Of a DNA stretch of 24,404 nt, positions 1 through 7,600 are shown one piece after another (the stretch's first letter is position 1; each line of letters starts with the position of its first letter). This stretch comes from Pseudomonadota bacterium (GTDB taxonomy: Bacteria; Myxococcota_A; Polyangia; Polyangiales; Polyangiaceae). The DNA is taken from NCBI GenBank assembly GCA_023418705.1, contig JAEZYZ010000499.1, forward strand, positions 1 through 24,404. The letters run 5' to 3'. A program made the position numbers and the translations under genes. Under the pieces are notes generated by a model. It was not told the DNA's origin. It worked only from the letters and a program-made list of their open reading frames with translations, and did no database searches.

Positions 1-466
1 CGCCACCACCGGGCAGCGCCGTCACCCAGCGCGCCGCCGCGCGCGCGGCCGGGTGCGCATCGGCCACGGCCACGCCGAGCCCGACCGCCCGCAGCACCGG
101 CACGTCGATCAAATCGTCCCCGATGAAGGCCACCTCCGCGAGCGCCACACCCAGCGCCTCCGCGAGCGCGGTCACCGCCCCGAGCTTGTCGCGACAGCCG
201 AAGCGGACGTGCGCGATCCCGAGCTCTTCGCAGCGGCGCCGGAGCGCACCGGAGGCACGCGCGCTCACGACCGCCACGTCCACGCCGTTGTCCATCAGCA
301 GGCGGATCCCAAGCCCGTCTCGCACATTGAAGCGCTTCAGCCCCTCACCCGCCTCGGTGTAGTAGAGCCCGCCGTCGGTCAACACCCCGTCCACGTCCAG
401 CACCAAGAGCCGCACCGCCCCCAGCGCCCGCTCGATCTCCTCCGAACACGCGTTGTCTCTCCCCAT
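1..466 (-). CDS. kdsC: 3-deoxy-D-manno-octulosonate 8-phosphate phosphatase KdsC (partial, 3' end off window)
   Basis: This gene encodes a HAD-superfamily phosphatase that removes phosphate from Kdo 8-phosphate to give free Kdo, the third step of Kdo synthesis in the cytoplasm. Translating the minus strand from the ATG at 466 gives about 155 residues before the window edge. Residues 22-33 carry the HAD motif I (LDVDGVLTDG, with D24 as nucleophile and D26 as acid/base). A serine-containing motif II (VVSAR) lies near residue 68, and motif III/IV is the FIGDDLIDVPVL stretch. This is the compact cap-less layout of KdsC, usually about 170-180 residues, so roughly 20 C-terminal residues should be missing. 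An AAGGAAGG ribosome binding site (475-482) sits 8 bases before the ATG and fixes the start. The gene lies 33 bases after kdsA and is the last visible member of the capsule/Kdo operon. The call is firm. Confidence 0.93.
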   Translation of the reverse strand, partial: MGRDNACSEEIERALGAVRLLVLDVDGVLTDGGLYYTEAGEGLKRFNVRDGLGIRLLMDNGVDVAVVSARASGALRRRCEELGIAHVRFGCRDKLGAVTALAEALGVALAEVAFIGDDLIDVPVLRAVGLGVAVADAHPAARAAARWVTALPGGG

Positions 467-499
467 CACCAAACCCTTCCTTGACCCAAAAGGGCCGTT

Positions 500-1336
<837 letters not shown>

Positions 1337-1352
1337 AGGATGCGACGCTCCT

Positions 1353-3080
1353 TCAGAAAAGTAAGACGATGACCGCGGCCGAGACCGCGACCTGATAGAT
1401 GATTTGCGTGATGTCGACGGTGTTCTGCAGCGCCTTGCTGTCGACCTTCGGCGGCACCAGCACCTCGTCTCCCGGCAGCACCGCCAGGCTGGGCGAGCCG
1501 ATCACCACCTCGGCGTTCGGGTGCACGATGATCACCCGCCCGTCGTCCGAGCGGTCCGTGTAGCCGCCCGCGTCGCGGATGTAGTCCTTGGCGGTCGCGC
1601 CGGGGCGGAACATCACCGCCTGCGTCATCATCACCTCCCCGCTGACGCGCACGACGTTCGTGCGCGGCGGGATCACGATCACGTCGTCCTCCTCCAGCAC
1701 CACGTTGAGCTGCTGGCCGCCCCGGGAGGTGACCACCCGCCCGAGCGGCTGGATCAGCCGCGCCCGCTCCACGAACTTGAGCGTCAGCTCCGCCTCCCGC
1801 ACCCGAATCGTCGCCTCCCCTTGCGACTGGGACAACGCGAGCAGCGCGCTGCGCTCCAGGCGGAACAGCGAGTCGTCGATCGAGTCCTTCTGGTCGCGCG
1901 CCACGCTCGCGCGCTTGATGTGCACGGCCCTGGGATCGGCCAGCACCGGATCGATGGGCACGTAGTTCAGCACGTCGACCAGGCGCGAGCCGCGCCGCAC
2001 CGCCAGCACCGACGGCCCCTGAAACTCCCCCTCCAGCCGCACCAAGATGGTGTCCGCGCGGCCGTCCTCCCGCAGCGTGATCGTGTCGCCGTCCTTGAGC
2101 GTGAAGTTTCGAAACGCCGCGACTGACAGCGTGCGCCCAATGGGGATCCCGTTGCGGATCCCTTCGATGGTGACCTGCGTGGCGCGGGCCGCCCCCGGGA
2201 CCACGCCGAGCGCGTCAGCGCCGGTGATGCTGCCCCGCGGGAACTCGAGCAGCGCGGGCTTGGCGACGTCGCCCTGCAGCTCGATCACCGCGCCGCGCTG
2301 CCGGACTAGGATCGTGTCCCCGTCCTGAAACTGCACCTCCGGGAGCTTGCCGTTGATGATGAAGTCGTAAAGGTCCACCTCGGCGATGCTCTGGTTCTCC
2401 CGCAGCACGCTGATCTTGCGGTAGCTCCCGAGCTTGGCGTCGACGCCCCCCGCCTGGTCCAAAAAGAACAACACCGAGTCGGACGGCACCCCGGCGTAGC
2501 GCCCGGGACGCTCCACCCCGCCGGTCACGAAGACCGCCACCGGCTTGGCGGTGATGAGGTTGGTGTAGACCTCGAAATGGCGCGCGTAGACGCGGTTCAA
2601 GCCCTGCTTCACCTTCTCCGTGAGCTGAGCGTTGCGCGTGCCGGCCAGGTTGATGGGACCGACACCCGGCAGAAAGACGTTCCCCTGCCCGTCGACCACG
2701 AACACGTCGCTCAGGTTGATCGCGCCCCAAGTGTTCACGAGCACGCGGTCCCCTGGCATCACCACGTACTCCGGGTTCAGCCCGTCTTCGCGCACGCGCA
2801 AGAAGTTGCCCATGAACAGGTTCGAGCCGAAGGGCTCGGGGGTCTCGGGCACCACCTTCTGCCCCGGACGGGGCGGGGCGGCGGCCTCGGGCTTCTTCTC
2901 GGGTTTGGCGTCCGGCAGGACGGGCTTCGGGATGTCTTCGACCTCGGATCCCGGCAGCTTGGACGGGGGGATCCCAGGCAGGCTCTGCGCCGCGGCCAAG
3001 AAGGGCGTTCCCAGAAGGAACATCACGACGAGCCAGACCAACAGCCTCAATGGGAAAAAGCGCCGCATCCCTTCTCTCAC
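1353..3080 (-). CDS. kpsD: Capsule polysaccharide export outer-membrane protein, KpsD/Wza family
   Basis: This is a 575-residue periplasmic/outer-membrane polysaccharide export protein that should form the exit channel for the capsule chain. Residues 1-31 form a Sec signal peptide (Arg-rich start, hydrophobic LLVWLVVMFLLG, Ala-rich cleavage site). A Pro/Lys/Glu-rich linker covers about 45-85, the Poly_export domain about 103-187 (starting near YVVMPGDRVLVNTWG), and several SLBB-like beta-grasp repeats follow (VFVTGGVERPGRYAG, VIELQGDVAKPALLEFPRG, VVRVSGEVMMTQAVMF). There is no lipobox Cys, as in E. coli KpsD and unlike Wza. The last 16 residues are hydrophobic and end in Phe. The reading frame can start at GTG 3080, overlapping the kpsE stop by 4 bases, or at ATG 3068. 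GTG is preferred because a GGGAG stands 12 bases upstream and the overlap matches the operon style. The length fits KpsD (about 560). The symbol is by family. Confidence 0.9.
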   Translation of the reverse strand: MREGMRRFFPLRLLVWLVVMFLLGTPFLAAAQSLPGIPPSKLPGSEVEDIPKPVLPDAKPEKKPEAAAPPRPGQKVVPETPEPFGSNLFMGNFLRVREDGLNPEYVVMPGDRVLVNTWGAINLSDVFVVDGQGNVFLPGVGPINLAGTRNAQLTEKVKQGLNRVYARHFEVYTNLITAKPVAVFVTGGVERPGRYAGVPSDSVLFFLDQAGGVDAKLGSYRKISVLRENQSIAEVDLYDFIINGKLPEVQFQDGDTILVRQRGAVIELQGDVAKPALLEFPRGSITGADALGVVPGAARATQVTIEGIRNGIPIGRTLSVAAFRNFTLKDGDTITLREDGRADTILVRLEGEFQGPSVLAVRRGSRLVDVLNYVPIDPVLADPRAVHIKRASVARDQKDSIDDSLFRLERSALLALSQSQGEATIRVREAELTLKFVERARLIQPLGRVVTSRGGQQLNVVLEEDDVIVIPPRTNVVRVSGEVMMTQAVMFRPGATAKDYIRDAGGYTDRSDDGRVIIVHPNAEVVIGSPSLAVLPGDEVLVPPKVDSKALQNTVDITQIIYQVAVSAAVIVLLF

Positions 3081-4675
3081 AAGCGTGCGTGCTCCCGCAC
3101 GGCGGCCGCCAACAGCGACAGGATGCCCATGAGCAGAAAGCTCAGGACGAACACGGTGAAGAAGCTCAGCCAGCGGCGCGGGTAGGTGGACTCGTCGGGC
3201 AGAGAGGGCCTCGCGATCGTGGCCAGGTAACGGTGCTGCCGGGCTGCGTCGGAGCGCGCGATCTCGAGCGCGGCGAGCGTCGACTCGTAGGCCTTCTCCG
3301 CGAACTCTTTTTCCACCATCGCCGCCTCGAAGTCCGCCAGCGACATGTTCAAACCCTTCTCGCTCTTGGGGTTGACCAGGCGGCGGTTCTCCTGGGCGAC
3401 CTGCGCGGCGATCGCGCGCACCTTCTCGTTGGCCGCGCGCACCTGCGGCGCGTCGTCGTTCATGTAGGCCTTGAGCTGCATCACCTCCGCCCGTGCCTTG
3501 GCGAGCTCCCCTTCGAGCTGGGTGCGCACCTCGAACGTGGCCGTCGCGGAGTGCAGCGGGTTGAACTCCCCGTGTTTCTTCTGCAGCTCGAGCAGCGCCT
3601 GGCGCCCCTTCGACAGCCGAACCTCCGCCTTCTTCACCTCGTCCTCGGCGTACTTGGTGCGGTCGTGCCGCTCTCGCTCCGAGAGCTGGTTCACCATCTC
3701 CTCGCTGTAGGCAAGGATGGCTTTGGCGAACTTGCTGGCGGCGTCGGCGCTGAACGCGCGCACCTCGAGCGTCAGGATCCCGGAGGTGGTATCGAAGCTC
3801 GTCAGGACCTTGTCGTCGTAATACTCGTACGCTTCTTCGAAGGTCGCGTCCGCCGGCAGGCGCGAGATCCAGTCGATGTGCGGCTGCTGGTAATGGGCGA
3901 TGAACTGGTGCTCCTTGTCGAGGCGCTGCAGCATGTCGCGCGAGAGCACGTAGTCGCGCACGGCCAACACGTCCTGAGTGCCCCCGGCGCCAGGGAGCGC
4001 GCCCACCAGCATCTCGAGCGAGTGGGTCGGGCGGCTGTCCGCCGAGTGGATCGTGAAGCGGGAGTACGAGCGGAACTGATCCGAGGCGACCAACCCGTAG
4101 TAAACGCCCGCCAGCGCCGTCGGCAGCAGGACGAACAACACCAAGCGGACGAGCAGCCGCCGCGCGCGCGCCCGCCGGATCTCCCGCGCCACGGACTTGG
4201 CGTCCGGGGCAGCCGCCTGCGGCACGTCCCCCTCCGCCGGGAGCAGCGGCGGCGGGGTCCCGGGGCTCGCGGGGGCCTTCTTCGCCGGCGCCGGGTCGGC
4301 CTTCGTGACGGGCGCTGCCTCCGCCTTCTTCGCGGGCGCGGCTTCGGCTTGCTTAGGAGGCGCGGCCTCCGCCTTCTTCGCGGGCGCTGCCTCCGTCTTC
4401 TTCGCGGGCGGCGCCTCCGTCTTCTTCGCAGCGGGCGCGGCCTCCGCCTTCTTCTCGGACTGCGCCTCGGCCTGCTTCGGCGGCGCAGCCTCGGCCGCCT
4501 TTGCCGGAGCCTCTTCGACCGGCTTGGCGGGCGCCGCCTCGGCCGGCTTTGGCGGCGGCGCCTCCGCCACCTTCACCGGCGCCGTTTCGGGCTTGTCCGG
4601 CGGCGGCTCCACCCGCACGGCGACCGGCGCCTTGCCGGAGTCGGGCTTGTCTTCTTTTTCCGCCGCTTGCGCCAT
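3077..4675 (-). CDS. kpsE: Capsule export inner-membrane/periplasmic protein KpsE with long low-complexity N-terminal extension
   Basis: This is a polysaccharide co-polymerase/membrane-periplasmic auxiliary protein that links the KpsMT transporter to the outer-membrane channel. The 532-residue protein has three parts. Residues 1-160 are Ala/Pro/Lys/Glu-rich degenerate repeats built on units such as AKKAEAAP, PKQAEAAP and AKKTEAAP. A basic patch (REIRRARARR, 164-173) is followed by a transmembrane helix at about 174-194, and a periplasmic region rich in coiled coil runs from 195 to 500. A second transmembrane helix lies at about 502-526. The two-helix plus coiled-coil layout and the PRRW motif before the second helix are typical of KpsE/Wzz-like proteins. 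E. coli KpsE is about 380 residues, so the extra length is the repeat tail, predicted to be cytoplasmic. The ATG at 4675 lies 3 bases after the kpsT stop. The family call is firm; the tail's role is unknown. Confidence 0.92.
   Translation of the reverse strand: MAQAAEKEDKPDSGKAPVAVRVEPPPDKPETAPVKVAEAPPPKPAEAAPAKPVEEAPAKAAEAAPPKQAEAQSEKKAEAAPAAKKTEAPPAKKTEAAPAKKAEAAPPKQAEAAPAKKAEAAPVTKADPAPAKKAPASPGTPPPLLPAEGDVPQAAAPDAKSVAREIRRARARRLLVRLVLFVLLPTALAGVYYGLVASDQFRSYSRFTIHSADSRPTHSLEMLVGALPGAGGTQDVLAVRDYVLSRDMLQRLDKEHQFIAHYQQPHIDWISRLPADATFEEAYEYYDDKVLTSFDTTSGILTLEVRAFSADAASKFAKAILAYSEEMVNQLSERERHDRTKYAEDEVKKAEVRLSKGRQALLELQKKHGEFNPLHSATATFEVRTQLEGELAKARAEVMQLKAYMNDDAPQVRAANEKVRAIAAQVAQENRRLVNPKSEKGLNMSLADFEAAMVEKEFAEKAYESTLAALEIARSDAARQHRYLATIARPSLPDESTYPRRWLSFFTVFVLSFLLMGILSLLAAAVREHARL
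4197..4660 (-). repeat. Degenerate tandem coding repeats (Ala/Lys/Glu/Pro units) in the kpsE 5' region
   Basis: Imperfect 24-30 base repeats built on GCCTCCGCCTTCTTCGCGGG-type units (plus-strand reading) are densest between about 4310 and 4470. On the minus strand they encode AKKAEAAP-like peptides. Such repeats can expand or contract by recombination without breaking the frame. Confidence 0.75.
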
Positions 4676-4678
4676 GGT

Positions 4679-5323
4679 TCACGCCTGGTAAACGCGGGCC
4701 GCGTCGCCCACCGAGTCGAAGTAGAAGAGCCGCCCGTTGTCGAGCACCGCGCAGCTATCGCAGTAGCTCTTGATGGTGCCGAGGCTGTGGGAGACGATGA
4801 TGACCGAAGAGCGATCGCGGCGCTCGGCAAAAGCCGCCCGACATTTCTGCTGAAAGCGCGCGTCGCCCACCGCCGTCACCTCGTCTACCAGGTACACGTC
4901 GAAATCGATCGCCATGCTGAGCCCGAAGGCCAGCCGCGCCCGCATGCCGGACGAATAGGTCCGCACCGGCATCTGGAAGTAGTCGCCAAGCTCCGAGAAC
5001 TCCATGGAAAAACCGACGACCTCGTCGACATCGACGCCGTAGATGCGGGCGACGAAGCGGCAGTTCTCCTCGCCCGTGAGCGACCCGTTGAAGCCCCCTG
5101 AAAAGCCGATCGGCCAGGAGACGTGTCCCCCGCGGACCACCTCTCCGGCGTCGGGCTGCTCCGCGCCGGAGATCAAGCGCAGCAGCGTTGATTTACCAGC
5201 GCCGTTTCGCCCCAGCACGCCGATGTTCCTGCGCGCCGGAAACTGGAAGCTCACCCGGTCGAGCACGACGTTCAGGCCTTTGTGGGTCGGGTAGGCCTTG
5301 GTCACGTTCTCGAGCGTGATCAT
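4679..5323 (-). CDS. kpsT: Capsule ABC transporter ATP-binding protein KpsT
   Basis: This is the cytoplasmic ATPase of the capsule exporter; it pairs with KpsM to drive the polymer across the inner membrane. The 214-residue protein (family usually about 215-220) has Walker A GRNGAGKST at 38-46, an ABC signature YSSGMRARL at 123-131, Walker B DVYLVDE at 142-148 and the switch His in IVSHS (H179). Polysaccharide exporter ATPases share this reduced length and the SSGM signature. The ATG at 5323 overlaps the kpsM TGA by 4 bases, so the two subunits are translationally coupled. There is no extra C-terminal carbohydrate-binding domain like that of Wzt, which fits a Kdo-linked capsule exporter rather than an O-antigen exporter that recognises a terminal cap. 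A longer frame reading through from 6226 has no family similarity upstream of this start. Confidence 0.95.
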   Translation of the reverse strand: MITLENVTKAYPTHKGLNVVLDRVSFQFPARRNIGVLGRNGAGKSTLLRLISGAEQPDAGEVVRGGHVSWPIGFSGGFNGSLTGEENCRFVARIYGVDVDEVVGFSMEFSELGDYFQMPVRTYSSGMRARLAFGLSMAIDFDVYLVDEVTAVGDARFQQKCRAAFAERRDRSSVIIVSHSLGTIKSYCDSCAVLDNGRLFYFDSVGDAARVYQA

Positions 5324-6090
5324 GACAGCTGCACCCGCCGCCGAGCCACCCGCTCGAGGCTGAGACCGAAGAACAACAGCGCGATCACCCAGACGGCTGG
5401 GTACCAGGCGTTGACGTGGCGCGCGTCGTAGCCCGCCGAGTACCCGCTGCGCACCAGCTCCACCACGTGCAAGACGGGGTTGTAAAGCAGCAGATCGCGC
5501 GCGGCGGTCGGCAGGGAGCTCGAGGGAAAAAACACCGCCGAGGTCCAGAACAGCGGACGCAATAGCGGGCTGAAGATGCGCTCCACAGTATTGCTGAAGG
5601 TGCTGAGCCCGCAAAACACCAGGCCGAGGGAGGTGCCCAGCCCGGACGCCAGCACCAGCCCCGCGAGCAGCAGCAGCGGCTGTCCGTGCGGCAGCTTCCC
5701 GTCCCACAGCGCCACGCCGCCGAGCAGCAGCGTGATCACCACCAGGTGGGTCGCGAGCTCCAGAATGGCCCGAGCCAGCACCAGATCGAGCGGCCGCACC
5801 TGCGGGTAGAACAGAAGTCCTTTGTTCGCTTCGATAGCCGTCAGCGTCCGGGCAGCCGTCTCCCGGAACAACACGAACGGCAGGATGCCGGTGACGAGGA
5901 ACGGCACCGGGTCGATGCCAGGCGGGTTGAGCCTCCCCAACAGCACGTACATCGCGGCGAAGGTCGCCACCCAAAGGATCGGCTCGATCAGCGCCCACAG
6001 GTAGCCCAGCTTGTGGGCCCCAAAACGCGTCTTCACCTCGCGCAGGAGCAGCGCGTGCACCACCTGAAGCTGAACCAGCAGACCGCGCAT
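5320..6090 (-). CDS. kpsM: Capsule ABC transporter permease KpsM (ABC-2 type)
   Basis: This is the inner-membrane permease of the capsule exporter. The 256-residue protein is of normal KpsM size. It begins with an amphipathic stretch containing LLLREVKTRFGAHKLGYLWALIEP (residues about 14-37), the hallmark of the polysaccharide ABC-2 permease family. About six hydrophobic segments follow, among them IEPILWVATFAAMYVLL, LVVITLLLGGVALW, LLLLAGLVLASGLGTSLG and WYPAVWVIALLFFGLSL. The cytoplasmic loop with ANKGLLFYPQVRPLDLVLAR is also typical. The ATG at 6090 follows the lipoprotein stop by 12 bases with a GGGGCAGG purine-rich site just upstream. It is coupled to kpsT by a 4-base overlap. Confidence 0.94.
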   Translation of the reverse strand: MRGLLVQLQVVHALLLREVKTRFGAHKLGYLWALIEPILWVATFAAMYVLLGRLNPPGIDPVPFLVTGILPFVLFRETAARTLTAIEANKGLLFYPQVRPLDLVLARAILELATHLVVITLLLGGVALWDGKLPHGQPLLLLAGLVLASGLGTSLGLVFCGLSTFSNTVERIFSPLLRPLFWTSAVFFPSSSLPTAARDLLLYNPVLHVVELVRSGYSAGYDARHVNAWYPAVWVIALLFFGLSLERVARRRVQLS

Positions 6091-6102
6091 CGCCTGCCCC
6101 GC

Positions 6103-6531
6103 TCAGTTGACCGGCGCGGCAGCGCCGAGCACGTCCGGCACGAAGAACCACTCCTTGCCGTCCGTGCACGCGAGCCGCGACGCCGCCCCCTCCCGGCCCT
6201 TCTGCTGGACCGTCAGCGAGCGACAAATCCGCGCGCTCGCCGCATGGTAGGGCGGCCCGGCCGTCACCACCTGATTGCCAATCACCGTTGGAGAGTCTGC
6301 CGAAATCTGCTCGAGGCGCGACAGCATTTCGCGCTCCGCTGGCGTCCTCGGCTCGACCGTGCGGCCGGTATCCGCCGCGTCTCGCAGATCCCGGTCCGTC
6401 GGCTGCAGCGTGCTGCCGCCACAGGCGGCCACCAGGCCAGCCGCGGCGAACAGAAATAGAGCGCGATGAACGGGCCCGAGCTCAGCCAGCGCTGAAAACT
6501 TCGACGATTCCTGAGACGCGGTTCTGCCCAT
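6103..6531 (-). CDS. Small lipoprotein of unknown function within the capsule operon
   Basis: I do not recognise a family. The frame encodes up to 142 residues. A hydrophobic segment (ALFLFAAAGLVAAC) ends in a lipobox LVAAC followed by GGS, so it should be a lipid-anchored periplasmic or outer-membrane protein with a mature part of about 100 residues. That part contains two more Cys (in RICRSL and RLACTDGKEWFFVP), which could pair. The start is uncertain. ATG 6531 lies about 50 bases inside the upstream kpsF gene and gives a long n-region of 23 residues; an in-frame CTG near 6489 would give a more usual signal peptide. The stop is 12 bases before kpsM. Its position between kpsF and kpsM suggests a role tied to capsule export or surface attachment, which is inference from context only. 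Confidence 0.72.
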   Translation of the reverse strand: MGRTASQESSKFSALAELGPVHRALFLFAAAGLVAACGGSTLQPTDRDLRDAADTGRTVEPRTPAEREMLSRLEQISADSPTVIGNQVVTAGPPYHAASARICRSLTVQQKGREGAASRLACTDGKEWFFVPDVLGAAAPVN

Positions 6532-7477
6532 TCACGACGACCAATGCCTTGAGCCGAAGCCGGCGCATCCGCTGCTCCGCGAGCTGGACGCTCGCGTCTT
6601 CCGGGATGGTCACCGGGTCGCGCGTCATGATGTCCGAGACCGTCAGGTCGAGCAAGTTCGGCTGCCGCTGGAGCGCCCGCCGCAGGTCCCCGTCCGTGAC
6701 GATGCCCACCGGGTGCAGCGCGTCGTCGACCGCGATCAACAGGCCACAGCGGCCCGACGTCATCGATAAGAGCGCCTCGCGCACGCGCAGCTCCGGGCCC
6801 ACCAGGGGCAGCTGCTGGCGCTGCATCACGTCCCGAACGTGCCCGTTGCAGCGCCGCCCCAAGCTCCCGCCCGGGTGGTTGCGGCCCACGTCCCGCGCGC
6901 CCACGCCGCGCCGCTGCATCAGCGCGACCGCCAGCGCGTCCCCCACCGCCAGCGCCGACAGCGCCGAGGTGGTGGGCACCAGGTTGTGCGGACAGGTCTC
7001 ACTCTCGACCGATGCGTCCAGGACGACCGTCGCCGCGCGGGCGATGCTCGACACCGGCGCGCCCACCACGGCGACGATCGGCACCCCCAGCTCCTGGAAG
7101 TGCGGCAACAAGCGCACGATCTCCTCCGTGGCGCCGCTGTTGGAAATGACCACGAGCACGTCGTCCGGCCTGACCATGCCCAGGTCGCCGTGCGCGGCTT
7201 CACTACCGTGCATGAAGAAGCTTGGCGTGCCCGAGCAGGAGAACGTCGCGGCGATCTTGCGGCCGACGAGGCCGGATTTGCCCACCCCGCACACGACGAC
7301 CCGCCCGCGGCAAGCGAACAGCACGTCGACGGCGCGACAGAAATCCAAGCCGAGACGATCGCTGATGCGCAGCAGCTCCGCGGCTTGCTGGCGCAACGAC
7401 TGGCGCGCGGCCGCGAGCGTTTGCTCCGCCGCGCTGGTTTCAGAAAAGTTTTCGAGCTCTACAACACGTAAAGTCAC
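6482..7477 (-). CDS. kpsF: Arabinose-5-phosphate isomerase KdsD/KpsF
   Basis: This enzyme converts ribulose 5-phosphate to arabinose 5-phosphate, the committed precursor of Kdo. The 331-residue protein has the standard length. The SIS domain covers about residues 50-185 with VCGVGKSGLVGRK, the HGSEAAHGDLG block, the SNSGATEE phosphosugar loop and the conserved HPGGSLGRR (201-209). Two CBS domains follow (about 210-331; IVTDGDLRR and DIMTRDPVTIPED are typical). The frame opens at GTG 7477; the upstream ATG near 7485 is out of frame and meets a stop at once. It is the first gene of the capsule operon, so it is likely the capsule-dedicated copy (KpsF) rather than the housekeeping KdsD; that distinction is inferred from context. 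Confidence 0.95.
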   Translation of the reverse strand: MTLRVVELENFSETSAAEQTLAAARQSLRQQAAELLRISDRLGLDFCRAVDVLFACRGRVVVCGVGKSGLVGRKIAATFSCSGTPSFFMHGSEAAHGDLGMVRPDDVLVVISNSGATEEIVRLLPHFQELGVPIVAVVGAPVSSIARAATVVLDASVESETCPHNLVPTTSALSALAVGDALAVALMQRRGVGARDVGRNHPGGSLGRRCNGHVRDVMQRQQLPLVGPELRVREALLSMTSGRCGLLIAVDDALHPVGIVTDGDLRRALQRQPNLLDLTVSDIMTRDPVTIPEDASVQLAEQRMRRLRLKALVVVNGQNRVSGIVEVFSAG

Positions 7478-7578
7478 AGCTGGCCCATCTCATCTAGTGG
7501 TGGCCGGCAACAAAGGAAGGATCAGTGCCGGGTGAACCCACGATGAGTAACACAAGACGGCCGAAAACCGCCATTTAA
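7478..7578. other. Intergenic region upstream of the capsule operon
   Basis: About 100 bases lie between the DUF3943 stop and the kpsF start on the same strand. An operon promoter would be expected here, but I cannot pick out a convincing -35/-10 pair. Co-transcription with the DUF3943 gene is possible. Confidence 0.4.
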
Positions 7579-7600
7579 TTAGAGGCGGAGGCCGGTTTTC
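7563..7600 (-). terminator. Terminator-like inverted repeat at the 3' end of the DUF3943 gene
   Basis: GAAAACCG (7563-7570) and CGGTTTTC (7593-7600) form perfect 8-base arms around the DUF3943 stop codon. An inner CCGCC/GGCGG pair (7568-7572, 7584-7588) can form an alternative stem. On the minus strand the distal arm ends in a short T run, but the loop is long and the T run is only four bases, so termination is tentative. Confidence 0.3.

Noticed and set aside
4310..4470. Short near-identical repeats resembling a repeat array
   Set aside because: They are in-frame coding repeats of KpsE with no unique spacers, so not CRISPR.
3050..5101. 683-codon plus-strand open frame opposite kpsD, kpsE and kpsT
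   Set aside because: It is Arg/Leu/His-rich with no family motif and lies antisense to three genes with clear domain motifs; it is a GC-driven shadow frame.
4679..6226. 515-codon minus-strand frame covering kpsT and running back through kpsM
   Set aside because: Only the last 214 codons match KpsT. The upstream part is a shadow of kpsM, and the ATG at 5323 overlaps the kpsM stop in operon style.
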